Below are positions 1 through 9,777 of a DNA stretch of 64,000 nt, in pieces (position 1 is the first letter of the stretch; the number at the start of each line of letters is the position of its first letter). Location of the stretch: positions 1 through 64,000 of the forward strand of contig CAWIQF010000016.1 in assembly GCA_963838205.1 (NCBI GenBank), in the 5' to 3' direction. This DNA comes from CAIVVT01 sp963838205. GTDB lineage: Bacteria; Acidobacteriota; Terriglobia; Bryobacterales; Bryobacteraceae. The translations under genes and the position numbers were made by a program. Below the pieces are notes generated by a model that was not told where the DNA came from, did no database searches, and saw only the letters and a list, made by a program, of their open reading frames with translations.

Positions 1-1070
1 TAGTGGCTCGTCCCAGTGATTACTTTAGCAGCAATTCGGCGTTTGGGAGTGGTGTAGGTCCAGCGGATGGGCCGCGCGCGCTTGGCATAAGCGCGGATGT
101 ATCTCATCAGTTTGCGGCGTAGATCGGCGACCGAAGTGAACACGCCACGGGCAATGACATCGCGTTCGATCTTGGCAAACCAGATTTCCACCTGATTTAG
201 CCAAGACGAGTAGGTCGGGGTGAAATGAAAGCGTACCTTGGGGTGCTGCGCCAGAAACTCCTCGACCGCCGCGGTCTTGTGAGCGGAGAGATTGTCCAGC
301 ACGATGTGGATTTCGCGAGCCCACTTGGTGTTGCCGATCAACTCGCTCAGAAACGCGATGAAATCAGCGCTGGCGTGGCGCTGCGCCGTCTTGCCCGCCA
401 CCTGTCCCGTCTTCACATTCAGCGCCGCATACAACGAGAGCGTGCCGTGACGGTAGTACTCAAAACCATGTCGTTCCGCCCGGCCGGGCGAGAGCGGCAA
501 CACCGGATCGAGCCGGTCCAAGGCCTGAATGGCCGTCTTCTCGTCCACGCAGAACACCGCCGCATGTTGAGGCGGATTCAGGTACAGCCCGATGATGTCG
601 GCGGCCTTGCTCTCGAACTCCGGGTCGTTGCTGGCCATATAGCGCTGCAGTCGGTGGGGCCGCAACTGGGTTTGCGCCAGCACCCTCTGGACAGTGGATT
701 TGCTCACCCCCAACTCCTCCGCCAGCTTGCGGCAGGACCAATGCGTGCTGCCATCGGACGGCTTTTGCTGAACGCGGCGGATGATGCGCGCTTGGACCGC
801 TGGCGTGGCCGCACGCGGTTGGCTGCCCCGATGCCGTCCCTGCAGACCGGCCATGCCTGCTTGCTCAAAGCGGCTCTTCCACTTGGCCACCGTCGGCGCG
901 CTGGCGCCCAGTTTCCGCTCGATCTCGCGATAAGTCAGTCCGTCCGCCAGCGCCAGGATCAAGCGGGCGCGAAACACATCGCCCGCCGGCAGTGCTCGCG
1001 ACTGCGCCCACCGCTCTAACTCTTCTCTTTGTTGAAATCGGACCTGGAGCAATCTTCGATTATCGGTCAC
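1..1070 (-). CDS. IS630-family transposase
   Basis: DDE transposase catalysing cut-and-paste movement of the surrounding element. Reading leftward from a GTG at 1070, the frame stays open for 356 codons, to a TA dinucleotide at the window edge that probably belongs to the stop codon. The N-terminal third is a helix-turn-helix region (LALADGLTYREIERKLG, then a second HTH with KLAEELGVSKSTVQRVL). The catalytic triad is visible as CVDEKTA, HIVLDNLSAHK and WLNQVEIWFAKIERD. The length matches IS630 transposases of 340-360 residues. It may still be active, because the frame is intact and both terminal repeats are present. The final codon cannot be read from this window. Confidence 0.85.
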   Translation of the reverse strand, partial: MTDNRRLLQVRFQQREELERWAQSRALPAGDVFRARLILALADGLTYREIERKLGASAPTVAKWKSRFEQAGMAGLQGRHRGSQPRAATPAVQARIIRRVQQKPSDGSTHWSCRKLAEELGVSKSTVQRVLAQTQLRPHRLQRYMASNDPEFESKAADIIGLYLNPPQHAAVFCVDEKTAIQALDRLDPVLPLSPGRAERHGFEYYRHGTLSLYAALNVKTGQVAGKTAQRHASADFIAFLSELIGNTKWAREIHIVLDNLSAHKTAAVEEFLAQHPKVRFHFTPTYSSWLNQVEIWFAKIERDVIARGVFTSVADLRRKLMRYIRAYAKRARPIRWTYTTPKRRIAAKVITGTSH

Positions 1071-1121
1071 GTCATATAGACGTTTCCATTACGCTGTACG
1101 TTTCACTGGGACGCTCCACTA
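1..1121 (-). mobile_element. IS630-family insertion sequence, essentially complete
   Basis: The element is bounded by inverted repeats. The left end begins TAGTGGCTCGTCCCAGTGA (1-19) and the right end, read on the minus strand (1121-1103), is TAGTGGAGCGTCCCAGTGA, with only two mismatches. Both ends carry the TA dinucleotide that IS630/Tc1-mariner elements duplicate on insertion. A single transposase fills the interior on the minus strand. The right end abuts an IS4-type fragment, so this IS appears to have landed in or beside older IS debris. Only the extreme left flank, and so the outer TA duplication, lies outside the window. Confidence 0.85.
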
Positions 1122-1470
1122 GTGGCCATGACGATGATTCCCTGCCTCGAGGTTGTCGAGGGCGGTGCGGTGTATAACCCGACCTTGTCGATGCTGCGCT
1201 GCTTGCTGGAGGGAATGCAATGGCTGCTCGATCCGTCGGCGACCGTGAAGGTGGCTGGCAAGTCGGGGATTTCACAAGCCCGCAGCCGTTTGGGCGTAGA
1301 ACCATTGAAGAGCCTCTATGCCGCTATAGTGGCTCCGATCGCGGAGCGGCGGACCAAGTGTGCCTGGTACCGTGATTGGCGCTTAATCAGTCTGGACGGC
1401 AGCACGCTGGACACCGCCGACACCGTTGCGAACGAAAGAGCCTCTGGACGGCCGGGCGCGTCGGGCAGCA
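1122..1470 (+). pseudogene. IS4-family transposase N-terminal fragment
   Basis: The plus-strand reading contains LRCLLEGMQWLLDP, AGKSGISQARSRLGVEPL, WYRDWRLISLDGSTLDTADT and then ASGRPGASG. This is the typical order of the IS4 N-terminal domain and the first catalytic block (LDGSTLD). It stops making sense after about 1460, where the sequence passes into a carboxypeptidase-like gene on the other strand. The 5' end is also damaged: the helix expected before LRCLLEG is replaced by unrelated residues, and the IS630 right end lies immediately upstream. It is a dead fragment of roughly one third of a transposase. The 3' junction is only known to about 20 bp. Confidence 0.7.
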
Positions 1471-2307
1471 CGACGTGGCCGCTGACCTTCACTCCGGGGT
1501 CGGACACGATCTGGATGTCAGCGCGGAGGCTCTGCCCCGGCGCGAGTTCGAGGATCTGCGCCGCAGCGCGATCGAGCGCGTGCGGGTAGTAGATGGCATG
1601 GTAGTCGGGAGGCCAGTATAACTCCCCATCGGCGCGCTGGCGGCCACGACGTAAGCGCCCGGGCCCAGGCTCGCAGTGCGGAACACGCCGCGGTTGTCGG
1701 CTTGCGCGCTCGCCTGAGACTGCGGCATGCCCGACAAAAAGCGTACTTGCGGGGCGCCGGTCGCCGCCTGGCGGTCGAAGACAACGATACTAGCGCGGGG
1801 GATGGGATTGCCGCTCGGGTCGGTCACCTTGCCAGTGATGACGGAGGCGCGGGTCAGCCGGACGCTCACCGTTGCGTGCAGGAGGCCAGCCTCTTCGACG
1901 CGCTTGTCAACCTGATCGACAAGGGTCGTGCAGCCGGTACAGACGCGGTCGGCGCGATGCGCGATGACCGGGGCGACCAGGTCGATGGGCCAGTCGCCGT
2001 TCCCGTAGCACCCCCGATAACCCACCGCGCGCGCGCCGAGCCGGTACGGCCCGAGCGCGAGATCGGGCAACTGAAAGCGACCCTGGTCGTCCGCCTGGAC
2101 AAAGCGCATAGCGCTCGGAGGGACGGCCTCCGGGCCAATTTGGGGAGGAGCGAGCCGCAACTCTGTACCGGGAATGGGCGCGCTGGTGGTGGCGTCCACG
2201 ACCTGGCCCTCGAAACGAACGCCGGTTACTGAGGGTTGACTCCACAGAGCGGCGGATGGGGTAAGCGCGATCAGAAAGAGCTTGAAACCACACTGCCTTT
2301 GGCACAT
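1450..2307 (-). pseudogene. Secreted carboxypeptidase-regulatory-like protein, frameshifted and truncated
   Basis: The protein starts at 2307 with a signal peptide (KLFLIALTPSAALWSQ), followed by two beta-sandwich units of the carboxypeptidase D regulatory/CnaB type. These are recognisable from FEGQVVDATTSAPIPGTELRL and VITGKVTDPSGNPIPRASIVVF. Near 1630 the frame breaks: upstream it reads VVAASAPMGSYTGL, while the biologically sensible continuation (LYWPPDYHAIYYPHAL, then LRADIQIVSDPGVKVSGHV) is in another frame. The coding sense ends near 1450, where the IS4 fragment begins. Such proteins are abundant in Acidobacteriota and are thought to act in cell-envelope sugar or protein binding; no catalytic domain is seen. 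Confidence 0.65.
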
Positions 2308-3186
2308 AAAGGCCTCCTCGTTGGACCGATGCTAGCATGCGATTCGTGAGGCTCCTTGTCAACTTCTGCCAGCTCTGCGAGCGGGCAGCGACGCGGCGCA
2401 CATGGTGCTCATGGACGATAAGCCTGAATCCCGAAGCTCGCGGCCCTGATGGCGCCAAACATTTGAGAAAACGGGGGGATGGATGATACTGTTCGGGACA
2501 GATCCGCCCCTCCGGAAATAGCCACTTTGCTGGGTGGCCAGCGGGTGGTACTCAGAGCAACCAAGCGCGCAGTGACGCCGTTCGGTGGCGACGTGGTGTT
2601 CGTCACCTGCGGTGCCATCCTCGCCGCGCCGGCCGCCACCTGGTCCTCCACATGGCCCGAAGTTAGGGCGGCCTCGAAGCCCGCATCCACTTGCTCAACG
2701 GCATCTTGAATTGGCAAATCCCAACTTCGCCGAAGTTGGATCGGGCCCTGCGAACCTGAGCCCAAACCCGGCGCCAAAACGACACTCCCAGGAGGTGCTA
2801 TCGGGACGATCTGCTGTCAACTTCGGAGTTCAGGATAAACGGCATCCGCCGCAACGTTCGTGAATTCATGTTTCAGGCCGCTCAGCCATTCAACTTGCAC
2901 TTTGCCGAGGATGGCGCCGCTTCCGCGACCGAAATGCCGTTTGCGGTGAAGCGTTCCTGGGTGGAGTTATGCAACACAGAGCCGCGAGTAAAAAGCAAAT
3001 GAAGATTAGCGAACGGAACATTAGGACGCCAGATGTATAACAAACTCGTGCGAGCGAGGGCCCGGCGGCAGAGGCCACTGAGTGCACGACCGATGTCCTT
3101 CTGACTGCCGGCTCGCACGACCGTCCAGATTCCGCGACTGGCAACCGATCCAGTCTTCTTACCTCCCTAGTTCCGGCTCGGCTGGG
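2308..3186. other. Intergenic stretch with no supported gene
   Basis: I find no gene here that I would defend. A short plus-strand reading at 2479-2709 contains LLGGQRVVLRATKRAVTPFGG, which recalls the N-terminus of some IS1380/IS4-like transposases, but it loses any resemblance after about 20 codons. It is at best a remnant. The segment is flanked by decayed genes on both sides, which fits IS-driven erosion. Confidence 0.4.
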
Positions 3187-4676
3187 TTAGGGCGTGGAAG
3201 GCGGCTGGCCTTCTCCCACGGGCTGCTGGTGCGACTTGATCCAGTCGGCGTGGATTTGGGCTTGCTTATCGTTTCCGGTCATCCGGTAAATCTTCACGAG
3301 GAGGAAGTGGGCGGCGCGCAGCGCCTCGGGGTCCTCGGTATTGCGCGTGACCAATAGGGCGGCTTCCAATGCTTTTTCCGGTTGTTCCCCGGCTAAGTAG
3401 TTCTTGGCACGCTCTAGCATCGCTGGTGCATAAAGCGGCTCCCAGCGCAGAATCTCGTCCAGCAGAGCGTGCCACTCGGCGTCACGCTCGCGCAGCACCA
3501 GGAACTTATAGTAGAGCAGGGCGGATTCTGGGATGTGATGGTCCAACTTCCGGTTGAGCTCAAGAGATTTCCGAAACGCCTCGTCGGCAGCGTCGAAATG
3601 ACTGAAGTGTGTTTCGGTAAAACCGATCTGGCCCAGAATCAGCACCCGCAACTCGTCATCGTTGACGACCGAAAGCGCTTTGCTGAACGCGGCGGCAGCC
3701 TCCTCCGGTTTCGCCTGGGCCGTTAAGCAGCGTCCGTATTGATACCAGGCAGTGGCATTTTCGGGCTCGAGTTGAACCGCGCGCGCCAGAAGTGCATTAC
3801 CTAATACCAGAGCGGAGTCTGCGCTTGCCCTTATCCGCGGCTATGATGATCCGGCCCACTGCGATCATTTCTCCTGCGTCTTTGAGATTGCTCTTGATCA
3901 GACTCGATGCGCTGGGAGGTTCGCTCAATCAACGCTGCTTCCGGAAACGAAGCGGACAGGGTCTCCAAACGTTCCGAATTCGGATAGACCTTCGTCCCTC
4001 GCTCGCAGATCTCAAACGCCTTCGGGAGATCGTGAATGTCTCTGGCCGCCCGAGCAGCGAGAATGTATGTCTGAAGCGGGCTGCGCGGGTTGGCGATCAG
4101 AATTTCGTCCAACAGCCTGGCGGCGGATGCCGCATCGCCACTGCTCAAAAGAGCGCTCGCCAAGATAGTACGAGTTTCATCATCGTCCGCGCCCGATGCC
4201 ACCAACGGGCGCAGTAGGGCGATGGCTTTGGCGGGGTTTCCCTCAAGATTGTATACGCGCCCCAGAGACTTGGCCGCTTCGCTCTGCGAGCGATCCAGGC
4301 GGACCGCCTGTTCGAGTTCAGGACGCGCGTCGGCGATTCGGCCATCGTGGAACAGCAGGATCCCCAGAATCGCATGGCCATCGGGGGATTCGGGCTTCCG
4401 CTCTAGGTACGAACGGAGCGCAGCGGCCGCCTCCTCTGGCTTGCCGAGTTGGGCGTAAGAAACACCGAGCGCGAAATACGCTTCGGCGAAGTCCGGCCGT
4501 AGGTGGGTGATGTGTTCTAAAGCCTGTGCCGCGTCGGCCGCTTTGCCCGCCTGCAGCAGCTCCTCCGCTGCGGCGAAATCGCGATTAATGTCGATGCGGG
4601 ACGTGGCTTCCGTGCTTTGCGCCGCACAAACGCAGGCCGAGATGAGCATCAGCAAAACAATCGGGCGCATGGTCAT
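3187..4676 (-). pseudogene. Exported TPR-repeat protein, broken by frameshifts
   Basis: The N-terminal part starts with a signal peptide (MRPIVLLMLISACVCA; ATG at 4676 or 4670) and then has at least five tetratricopeptide repeats, for example HITHLRPDFAEAYFALGVSY and GKPEEAAAALRSYLERKPES. This frame ends in low-complexity junk (QRRRRNDRSGPDHH) at 3831. More TPR sequence continues in a different frame from about 3820 to 3187 (ARAVQLEPENATAWYQYGR, ALLYYKFLVLRERDAEW). A short stretch around 3900-3840 reads best in the third frame (SNLKDAGEMIAVGRII). Two frameshifts therefore separate pieces that together make one protein of about 490 residues, with an adaptor or scaffold role. Sequencing error is possible. 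Confidence 0.65.
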
Positions 4677-4736
4677 CCACTGAGTAGAGTTTACAACGTG
4701 CACGGAAGAAGGAATCGAGTGGGAGCCGTGAGATAG

Positions 4737-4769
4737 AAAAAGGGGAAGCGGCGTTGGCCGCTCCCCCCT
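4737..4769 (-). terminator. Rho-independent terminator downstream of the TonB receptor gene
   Basis: Read on the minus strand, a GC-rich stem (GGGGGGAGCGGC pairing with GCCGCTTCCCC, loop CAAC, one mismatch) is followed directly by TTTTTCT. It lies about 20 bp beyond the stop codon of the receptor gene at 4788, in the right orientation to end that transcript. Confidence 0.8.
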
Positions 4770-4787
4770 TCGTTGGTGAAAGCGCTC

Positions 4788-7700
4788 TTAGAAGAAGAGC
4801 CGGGCGGAGATCTGCATCTGTCTCGGATCTTGCGCCGAATTTGTGATCAGACCGAAGTTCGAGCCGCCAATCCCCGTATTGATGTTGCCCAATCCACGGA
4901 TATTGAGCACGTTCTGAGCCTCGACCCGGAGTTGCAGGTAAATCTTGCCTTCCCGGGCGATGACAAAGTTCTTCATCAGCGATGCGTCGTAGCTGTTCGA
5001 GTGCGGCTCCCGAATATACGGATAAATATTCGGGACATTGCCTGGAGTCAGCGGTTGCGGAGCCGTGAATAGAGACTCGTTGAACAACCGAGTCGTCGCG
5101 GCGCCGAGGTTACCCCAACTACCGGTGTTGGTGTTATTCGTCGCCGTCAACAGCGAGTTGGGATTGCCGTCGTAGCCCGACGGCGTGAGATGCGCCAGGT
5201 TTCCGGTGATGCTGCCCCAAAGGCCGCCGGCGCCGTTGTTGCCACCGGGGACACCGTCGCCGGAAGCGGCGGAGTCAGGGAGGGAATTCCCAAATATGAG
5301 CGGCTCGCCAGAGTGGAAAATCCAGATGCCTGCATATTCCCAACCGCCGGCGATTCCGTCTAGGATCTTGCCGCCCACGCCCGTCGGCCTGCCGAGGAAC
5401 TTGCGGCCTCGTCCGACCGGGAACTGATAGTCGTGGTAGAAGGTGACCCGATGCGTCATATCCATCGGGCTGTAGCCATACAGATCGTTGACGGTCTGGA
5501 AGGATTGGTACTGTTTGGTGCCCGACGTGACTCCGCCCAAGCCGCCTCCGGCCACGGTGCCGACATCGTCGAGCGACTTGCTGTAGGTGTAGGTGAACAG
5601 GAACGTGAGGCCTTGTGCCAGCCGCTTCTGCACTTTCACGGTGCCCGCGTTGTAGTTGGCCCGGCCGACGTTATTACCGTACACAACCAGGCCGCCGAAG
5701 GCCGGGTTGGGGAGTTCCAGATCGCCTATCGGCACCGTGGCCCCGGTCGTAACGTTGGGGGCGGTGTTGTTGATCTGGCCCACCAACGGGTTGGCCACCT
5801 GGATCTTGAACAGGTTGTCCAACGCCGTGCTCCCGGTCAGAGCGGCCAACGGGTAAGGCGAATTATAGAAAGCCGCGAGCAGGTCGCTGCTATGGTTGCC
5901 GTTGTAACCGGCCTCCAAGAGGATGTTCCAGGGGAGTTGCCGCTGAACGGTGAAGTTCCAGTTTTGCTCCAGCGGAGGATGCGAGTTGATGTTCGTGCCT
6001 GCCTGCTCGTATTGACTGCCGAGATTATAGTTTAGCCCGGTGTTGGTCTTAGTGAAAGTGACATACTCGCTAGGCAGGAAATTCTGCTGGTCGGTCGCGA
6101 TCATCGGACCGTTGATGGCGCCATTGAGGCGGTCCGGAACACCCGGCATCGACGCGCTGGCCACGTCTTCAGTCCAATCGTTCCAGTAGTCGCCCGTGGC
6201 GGTGAGATACATCATGCCCCAGGAGGCCCGGATCACGGTCTTGTTGTCGAGCGCGTAAGCACCGCCCAGGCGCGGAGCGAACTGCCAGGGGTGGTACTTG
6301 ATAGCGGTGCGGCCGGGACATGCCGTGGTGTTGACGTAACACGCGGCGCCGTCGGGGAGTGCCCCAGCGGTTACCCAACTTGGAGTTGGGATCGTCGCAA
6401 TTTGGGCGGGGGTCAAGCCCGCTGCCTGCAACGAGCCCGTCCAGCTATAGCCGGCGGGGATGGTCCAGGCGCTGGGAGCGTTCGGGTTCCAGGCGTAGCT
6501 GTTGTTGTAGCGATCGCTGATGGGCGTCTCCATGTCCCAGCGAATGCCGAGGTTCAGGGTCAACTTCTTGCTGACCTTCCAGTCGTCCTGGATGTAGGAG
6601 GCATAGTAGTTCTGCGCGTTGGTCAGATTCAGCAACGAATTCTGAGCGCCGCCGTTCGGAATGCCGAGGAGCCAATCGCCCCACGAATTCGCCGCCCAGC
6701 TTGGAGCGCAAAAGACGGTGCAGCCATTGCGGTTGTCGTCGGTCGGGTCGGTGGCCCAGCCTTGGTACATGGCGTCGTCGTAGAGCAGTTCCCAGTGATT
6801 ATCGTACATGCGTCTGGCATCGACGCCGGCCTTGAAGGTGTGCTGCCCCCAGATCTTCGTCACTGAGCCGACGAAGTCGTACGTCGTTTGGGAATCGAGA
6901 CTCTGGACATCCTGACCTCCGCTCTGCTGGTTGCCGGTGGGATCGCCCCAGCCGTCCCCATCCGACGACCAGACGCGGAAATCAGTTCCCAAAGGAACGC
7001 CCTGCATCAGCTGTGACCTGAGCGGGTCGAGCGGAACGCTCGACTCGCCAGCCGGGAAGTTATAGTGGCTGGTATTGGGATTGTGCATCACCGAGCCGCG
7101 CAATTCCACAATCGTAGTCGGGGTAGCGGTCCAGACCCAGCCGAGCGATCCGGTGAGGGCTCCCGGCCTGATCTGGTGGTTGCCCGGGCTGATCACGGAA
7201 TAATAGTCCGAGGACCCCTGATTGTAGTTATCCCGGAAGAAACGCATCGTGAGGCGCTGATTGTCCGTGATGTTGTGGTCCATCCGGACTTCCCAACGGT
7301 TGTCGTTGATGGCACTGCTCTGGAACCCGAGCCACGCGTCCTGCTGGGTATTGCCCGGAGCGGAGGGGTTGTTCGGCGTGGGCTGATAATTGTCTATGAG
7401 TTGGGCCAGCGGGTTGATCCGCGCGGCCGGTATGATCTGGCCATTGCCCGGGAACAGCGTAGCCTTCAGCAGGTAGCCGGTTTTCGGGTCAACCGTAGTG
7501 TCGCCGAGCGGATCATACATCAATGGACTGGACCCAAAGGTCTGCAGCCCCGTCAGGTCGCCGACGCGATCATTCGCCGACGCCGACATGGCTAATACGG
7601 GATTCCCAGCCTGGCGCTGCTTCAATCCCTCAAAATTGAAGAAGAAGAACGTCTTGTTCTTGCCGTTGTAGATTTTCGGCAGAACCACCGGTCCGCCGAT

Positions 7701-8585
7701 CGTCCCACCGTAATCGTTCTGGTGGAACCCCGTCCGCGGAGCCTTCTGACCCGCCACATAGGGCGTTTCGTTGTTCGCCTCCCAGGTATTGGCGTCGAAC
7801 AGTTGATTCTTGAAAAACTCGAATCCCCGCCCGTGGATCTCGTTGGTGCCGCCCTTGGTGACCATTGTGACCAGCCCGCCGGAAACGCGGCCATATTCGG
7901 CCGGGATGCCATTGGTGACCACCTTGAACTCGTCCACTTGTTCCATCGTGGGCGTGCCACCCGCGTATATCGCATGGAACTTGCCCGAATCCACCGAGTT
8001 GCCGTCCACCAGGACATCCATGCCCTGCATGCGGCCGCCGTTGATACGAACGTCGCTGCCCGGCGAGCCCGCCGGGTTGGCCGAAGTGGCGGTCCCCGAG
8101 ATGTCGCCCGTCAGGCGCAACATGTTGAGCGGGTCGCGATCGATTTGCGGCAGGTTCTCGACCATGAGTGAATTAACGACTTCACCCATCTGAGCATCCT
8201 GCGTGCGCAGCAGCGGCGCTTCGCCCGTGACCGAGACGCTTTCAGTGATCGACCCGACTTCGAGCACCAGGTCCAAAGTGATCTTGCCGTCTACATCCAG
8301 CGTGAGGCCCTTGCGTGACAAGGACTTGAAACCCTTGGCCACGACGTCGACCTCATATTTGCCCGGTGGTACCTGGACGATGATGAAATCGCCGGTACCC
8401 GTTGTCTCTGCCTTGAGTTTTTGGCCGGTTTCTATGTTCAGCGCGATCACCGCCGCCTGGGCTACGCGCCCACCCGTGGCGTCCGAGACCGTGCCGCCAA
8501 ATGTTCCTGTCGTTGTCTGGGCGAGCACTGCGGCAAGCCCACCCAATAAGATGATGAGATATGTTAATCTGACTAACCTACGCAC
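4788..8585 (-). CDS. TonB-dependent receptor with carboxypeptidase-regulatory-like N-terminus
   Basis: Large outer-membrane protein (1265 residues) of the acidobacterial Oar/SusC-like class, expected to take up oligosaccharides or other large ligands with TonB energy. A signal peptide (LTYLIILLGGLAAVLAQ) is followed by a CnaB-like domain at about 25-110 (TFGGTVSDATGGRVAQAAV), a plug domain (VRINGGRMQGMDVLVDGN), and a long beta-barrel with many Asn/Tyr/Trp-rich strands ending in the terminal phenylalanine (ISARLFF). The GTG start at 8585 is supported by AAAGGAG six bases upstream. A SorC-type regulator gene lies just upstream, with a promoter and a palindromic operator between them, and an intrinsic terminator follows, so this is probably a single-gene regulated unit. 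The substrate is inferred to be a sugar from the regulator and the nearby rhamnosidase. Confidence 0.9.
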   Translation of the reverse strand: MRRLVRLTYLIILLGGLAAVLAQTTTGTFGGTVSDATGGRVAQAAVIALNIETGQKLKAETTGTGDFIIVQVPPGKYEVDVVAKGFKSLSRKGLTLDVDGKITLDLVLEVGSITESVSVTGEAPLLRTQDAQMGEVVNSLMVENLPQIDRDPLNMLRLTGDISGTATSANPAGSPGSDVRINGGRMQGMDVLVDGNSVDSGKFHAIYAGGTPTMEQVDEFKVVTNGIPAEYGRVSGGLVTMVTKGGTNEIHGRGFEFFKNQLFDANTWEANNETPYVAGQKAPRTGFHQNDYGGTIGGPVVLPKIYNGKNKTFFFFNFEGLKQRQAGNPVLAMSASANDRVGDLTGLQTFGSSPLMYDPLGDTTVDPKTGYLLKATLFPGNGQIIPAARINPLAQLIDNYQPTPNNPSAPGNTQQDAWLGFQSSAINDNRWEVRMDHNITDNQRLTMRFFRDNYNQGSSDYYSVISPGNHQIRPGALTGSLGWVWTATPTTIVELRGSVMHNPNTSHYNFPAGESSVPLDPLRSQLMQGVPLGTDFRVWSSDGDGWGDPTGNQQSGGQDVQSLDSQTTYDFVGSVTKIWGQHTFKAGVDARRMYDNHWELLYDDAMYQGWATDPTDDNRNGCTVFCAPSWAANSWGDWLLGIPNGGAQNSLLNLTNAQNYYASYIQDDWKVSKKLTLNLGIRWDMETPISDRYNNSYAWNPNAPSAWTIPAGYSWTGSLQAAGLTPAQIATIPTPSWVTAGALPDGAACYVNTTACPGRTAIKYHPWQFAPRLGGAYALDNKTVIRASWGMMYLTATGDYWNDWTEDVASASMPGVPDRLNGAINGPMIATDQQNFLPSEYVTFTKTNTGLNYNLGSQYEQAGTNINSHPPLEQNWNFTVQRQLPWNILLEAGYNGNHSSDLLAAFYNSPYPLAALTGSTALDNLFKIQVANPLVGQINNTAPNVTTGATVPIGDLELPNPAFGGLVVYGNNVGRANYNAGTVKVQKRLAQGLTFLFTYTYSKSLDDVGTVAGGGLGGVTSGTKQYQSFQTVNDLYGYSPMDMTHRVTFYHDYQFPVGRGRKFLGRPTGVGGKILDGIAGGWEYAGIWIFHSGEPLIFGNSLPDSAASGDGVPGGNNGAGGLWGSITGNLAHLTPSGYDGNPNSLLTATNNTNTGSWGNLGAATTRLFNESLFTAPQPLTPGNVPNIYPYIREPHSNSYDASLMKNFVIAREGKIYLQLRVEAQNVLNIRGLGNINTGIGGSNFGLITNSAQDPRQMQISARLFF

Positions 8586-8664
8586 ACAAGACTCCTTTCA
8601 CCGTCGGCCCCCTAGCAGGTGCACGACTACCCCCAGAAGCAGCTTACATACTTCCGTCGTAGCT

Positions 8665-8693
8665 AGCCTATTGCGGGTCATCGGCGAAGTCAA
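8665..8693 (-). promoter_or_regulatory. Candidate sigma-70 promoter of the TonB receptor gene
   Basis: On the minus strand TTGACT (8693-8688) is followed after 17 bases by TAGGCT (8670-8665). The -35 element is near consensus and the -10 is moderate. The predicted start would leave a 5' leader of about 70 nt before the GTG at 8585. Confidence 0.45.
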
Positions 8694-8709
8694 GCTCTTT
8701 CTTGATAAT

Positions 8710-8721
8710 GAGCAATTGCTC
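8710..8721. promoter_or_regulatory. Palindromic operator candidate for the adjacent SorC-type regulator
   Basis: GAGCAATTGCTC is a perfect 12-bp palindrome. It is followed at once by two further GCAATGC half-site-like repeats (8722-8738). It sits between the regulator gene and the receptor gene, about 17 bp upstream of the candidate -35 element. Palindromes of this kind are what SorC/DeoR-type sugar regulators bind. The link to this regulator is an inference from position. Confidence 0.5.
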
Positions 8722-8802
8722 GCAATGCTGCGCAATGCGCCTGAAAACCGAGCGATTGATGAACCAACGGACGCCATGATTCGGACCTGCGGGTCTGTTT
8801 TT

Positions 8803-9777
8803 CTAAGACTTTAGCAGGTGCTGCGCGGTAATGTGATCGGTGACCAGAACGTTGACTAGTTTCCCCTCGAGCGCTGCTCGGATCGCCTCGCGCTTGCTCG
8901 TTCCGCCTGCGACTCCCGCGACGCGGCGGATCCGCTTTATCTCATCCAACGTGAGGCCGATGATTCGCTCGTCGATTTCTGACAGGAACGCCCGTCCATC
9001 CGCGTCGTAGTAGCGCAGATTCAGCGAGCCCACCACGCCGCACACGTGCATCTCGTCCAACGCCGAAGGCTGCATCACTTTCCAGAAGTCCTGCACGACC
9101 ACCGAGTCGGAGCGGCTCGGTCCAATGCCCACGAAAATCATATCCGCCGCGCGCGCCATATCGAGGGTTTGCGCAATGTGGGGATCTCGAATGAAGGAAT
9201 CGCGGGTTTCACGCGTGCCGGCGACGGCTGGCGCTCCGAGTAGTACCGGTTCGGCGCTGAGGGCCTTGGCCAGCCGGGTGACCAATTGCGTGGCATAGGT
9301 CTCATGCCTCGGGTCCCCTAGTCCACCCAGGCCTTGAATCACCGTTAAATCATCGGCATCGAGGTGCGCAGAGTACGGCATCGCGTTGACCATCCCCAGC
9401 AGGGAATTGCCTACGCTGATGACGATCTTGTCATGCGGCCGGATCACGCGCATCAGGTACTCGGCGGCGCCGGCGCCCACCTCGCGCGCGATCGTCGCCT
9501 GCGACTCGTGGTTGACGCTGGTCGTCGTTTCGACCACAATGGCCTCGGCCAGTCCAAACCGCTCCTCAAGTCCTCGCTCCAGGTCCGAGAAAACCCCGAT
9601 GATTGGCTGGATCGTGATCTGCACGACGGCCTGGTCGAGCGCCTCCTTCAGAATCCGCTGAACCTTCTGCCTGGAAAGACCGAGCCGCTCCCCAATCTCG
9701 CTTTGGTTGAGCCCGTTGTCATAGTACAGGCGTGCGGCTTTCACGAGCAATCGCCTGTAGTCCAGTGATCTTAGCAT
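8803..9777 (-). CDS. SorC-family sugar-responsive transcriptional regulator
   Basis: The protein is 324 residues, the usual length for SorC/DeoR sugar-binding regulators. Residues 16-46 form the helix-turn-helix (NQSEIGERLGLSRQKVQRIL); residues 55-322 form the sugar-phosphate-binding domain (IVISVGNSLLGMVNAM, VIQGLGGLGDPRHETYATQL, DMIFVGIGPSRSDSVV, VAGVAGGTSKREAIRAAL). Members sense a phosphorylated sugar and control its catabolic or uptake genes. It is encoded on the same strand and 217 bp upstream of a TonB receptor gene, with a palindromic site in the gap, which points to that receptor as a target. It starts with ATG; the ribosome binding site is weak (AGAAG). The effector cannot be named, though the rhamnosidase upstream makes a deoxyhexose derivative plausible. 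Confidence 0.9.
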   Translation of the reverse strand: MLRSLDYRRLLVKAARLYYDNGLNQSEIGERLGLSRQKVQRILKEALDQAVVQITIQPIIGVFSDLERGLEERFGLAEAIVVETTTSVNHESQATIAREVGAGAAEYLMRVIRPHDKIVISVGNSLLGMVNAMPYSAHLDADDLTVIQGLGGLGDPRHETYATQLVTRLAKALSAEPVLLGAPAVAGTRETRDSFIRDPHIAQTLDMARAADMIFVGIGPSRSDSVVVQDFWKVMQPSALDEMHVCGVVGSLNLRYYDADGRAFLSEIDERIIGLTLDEIKRIRRVAGVAGGTSKREAIRAALEGKLVNVLVTDHITAQHLLKS

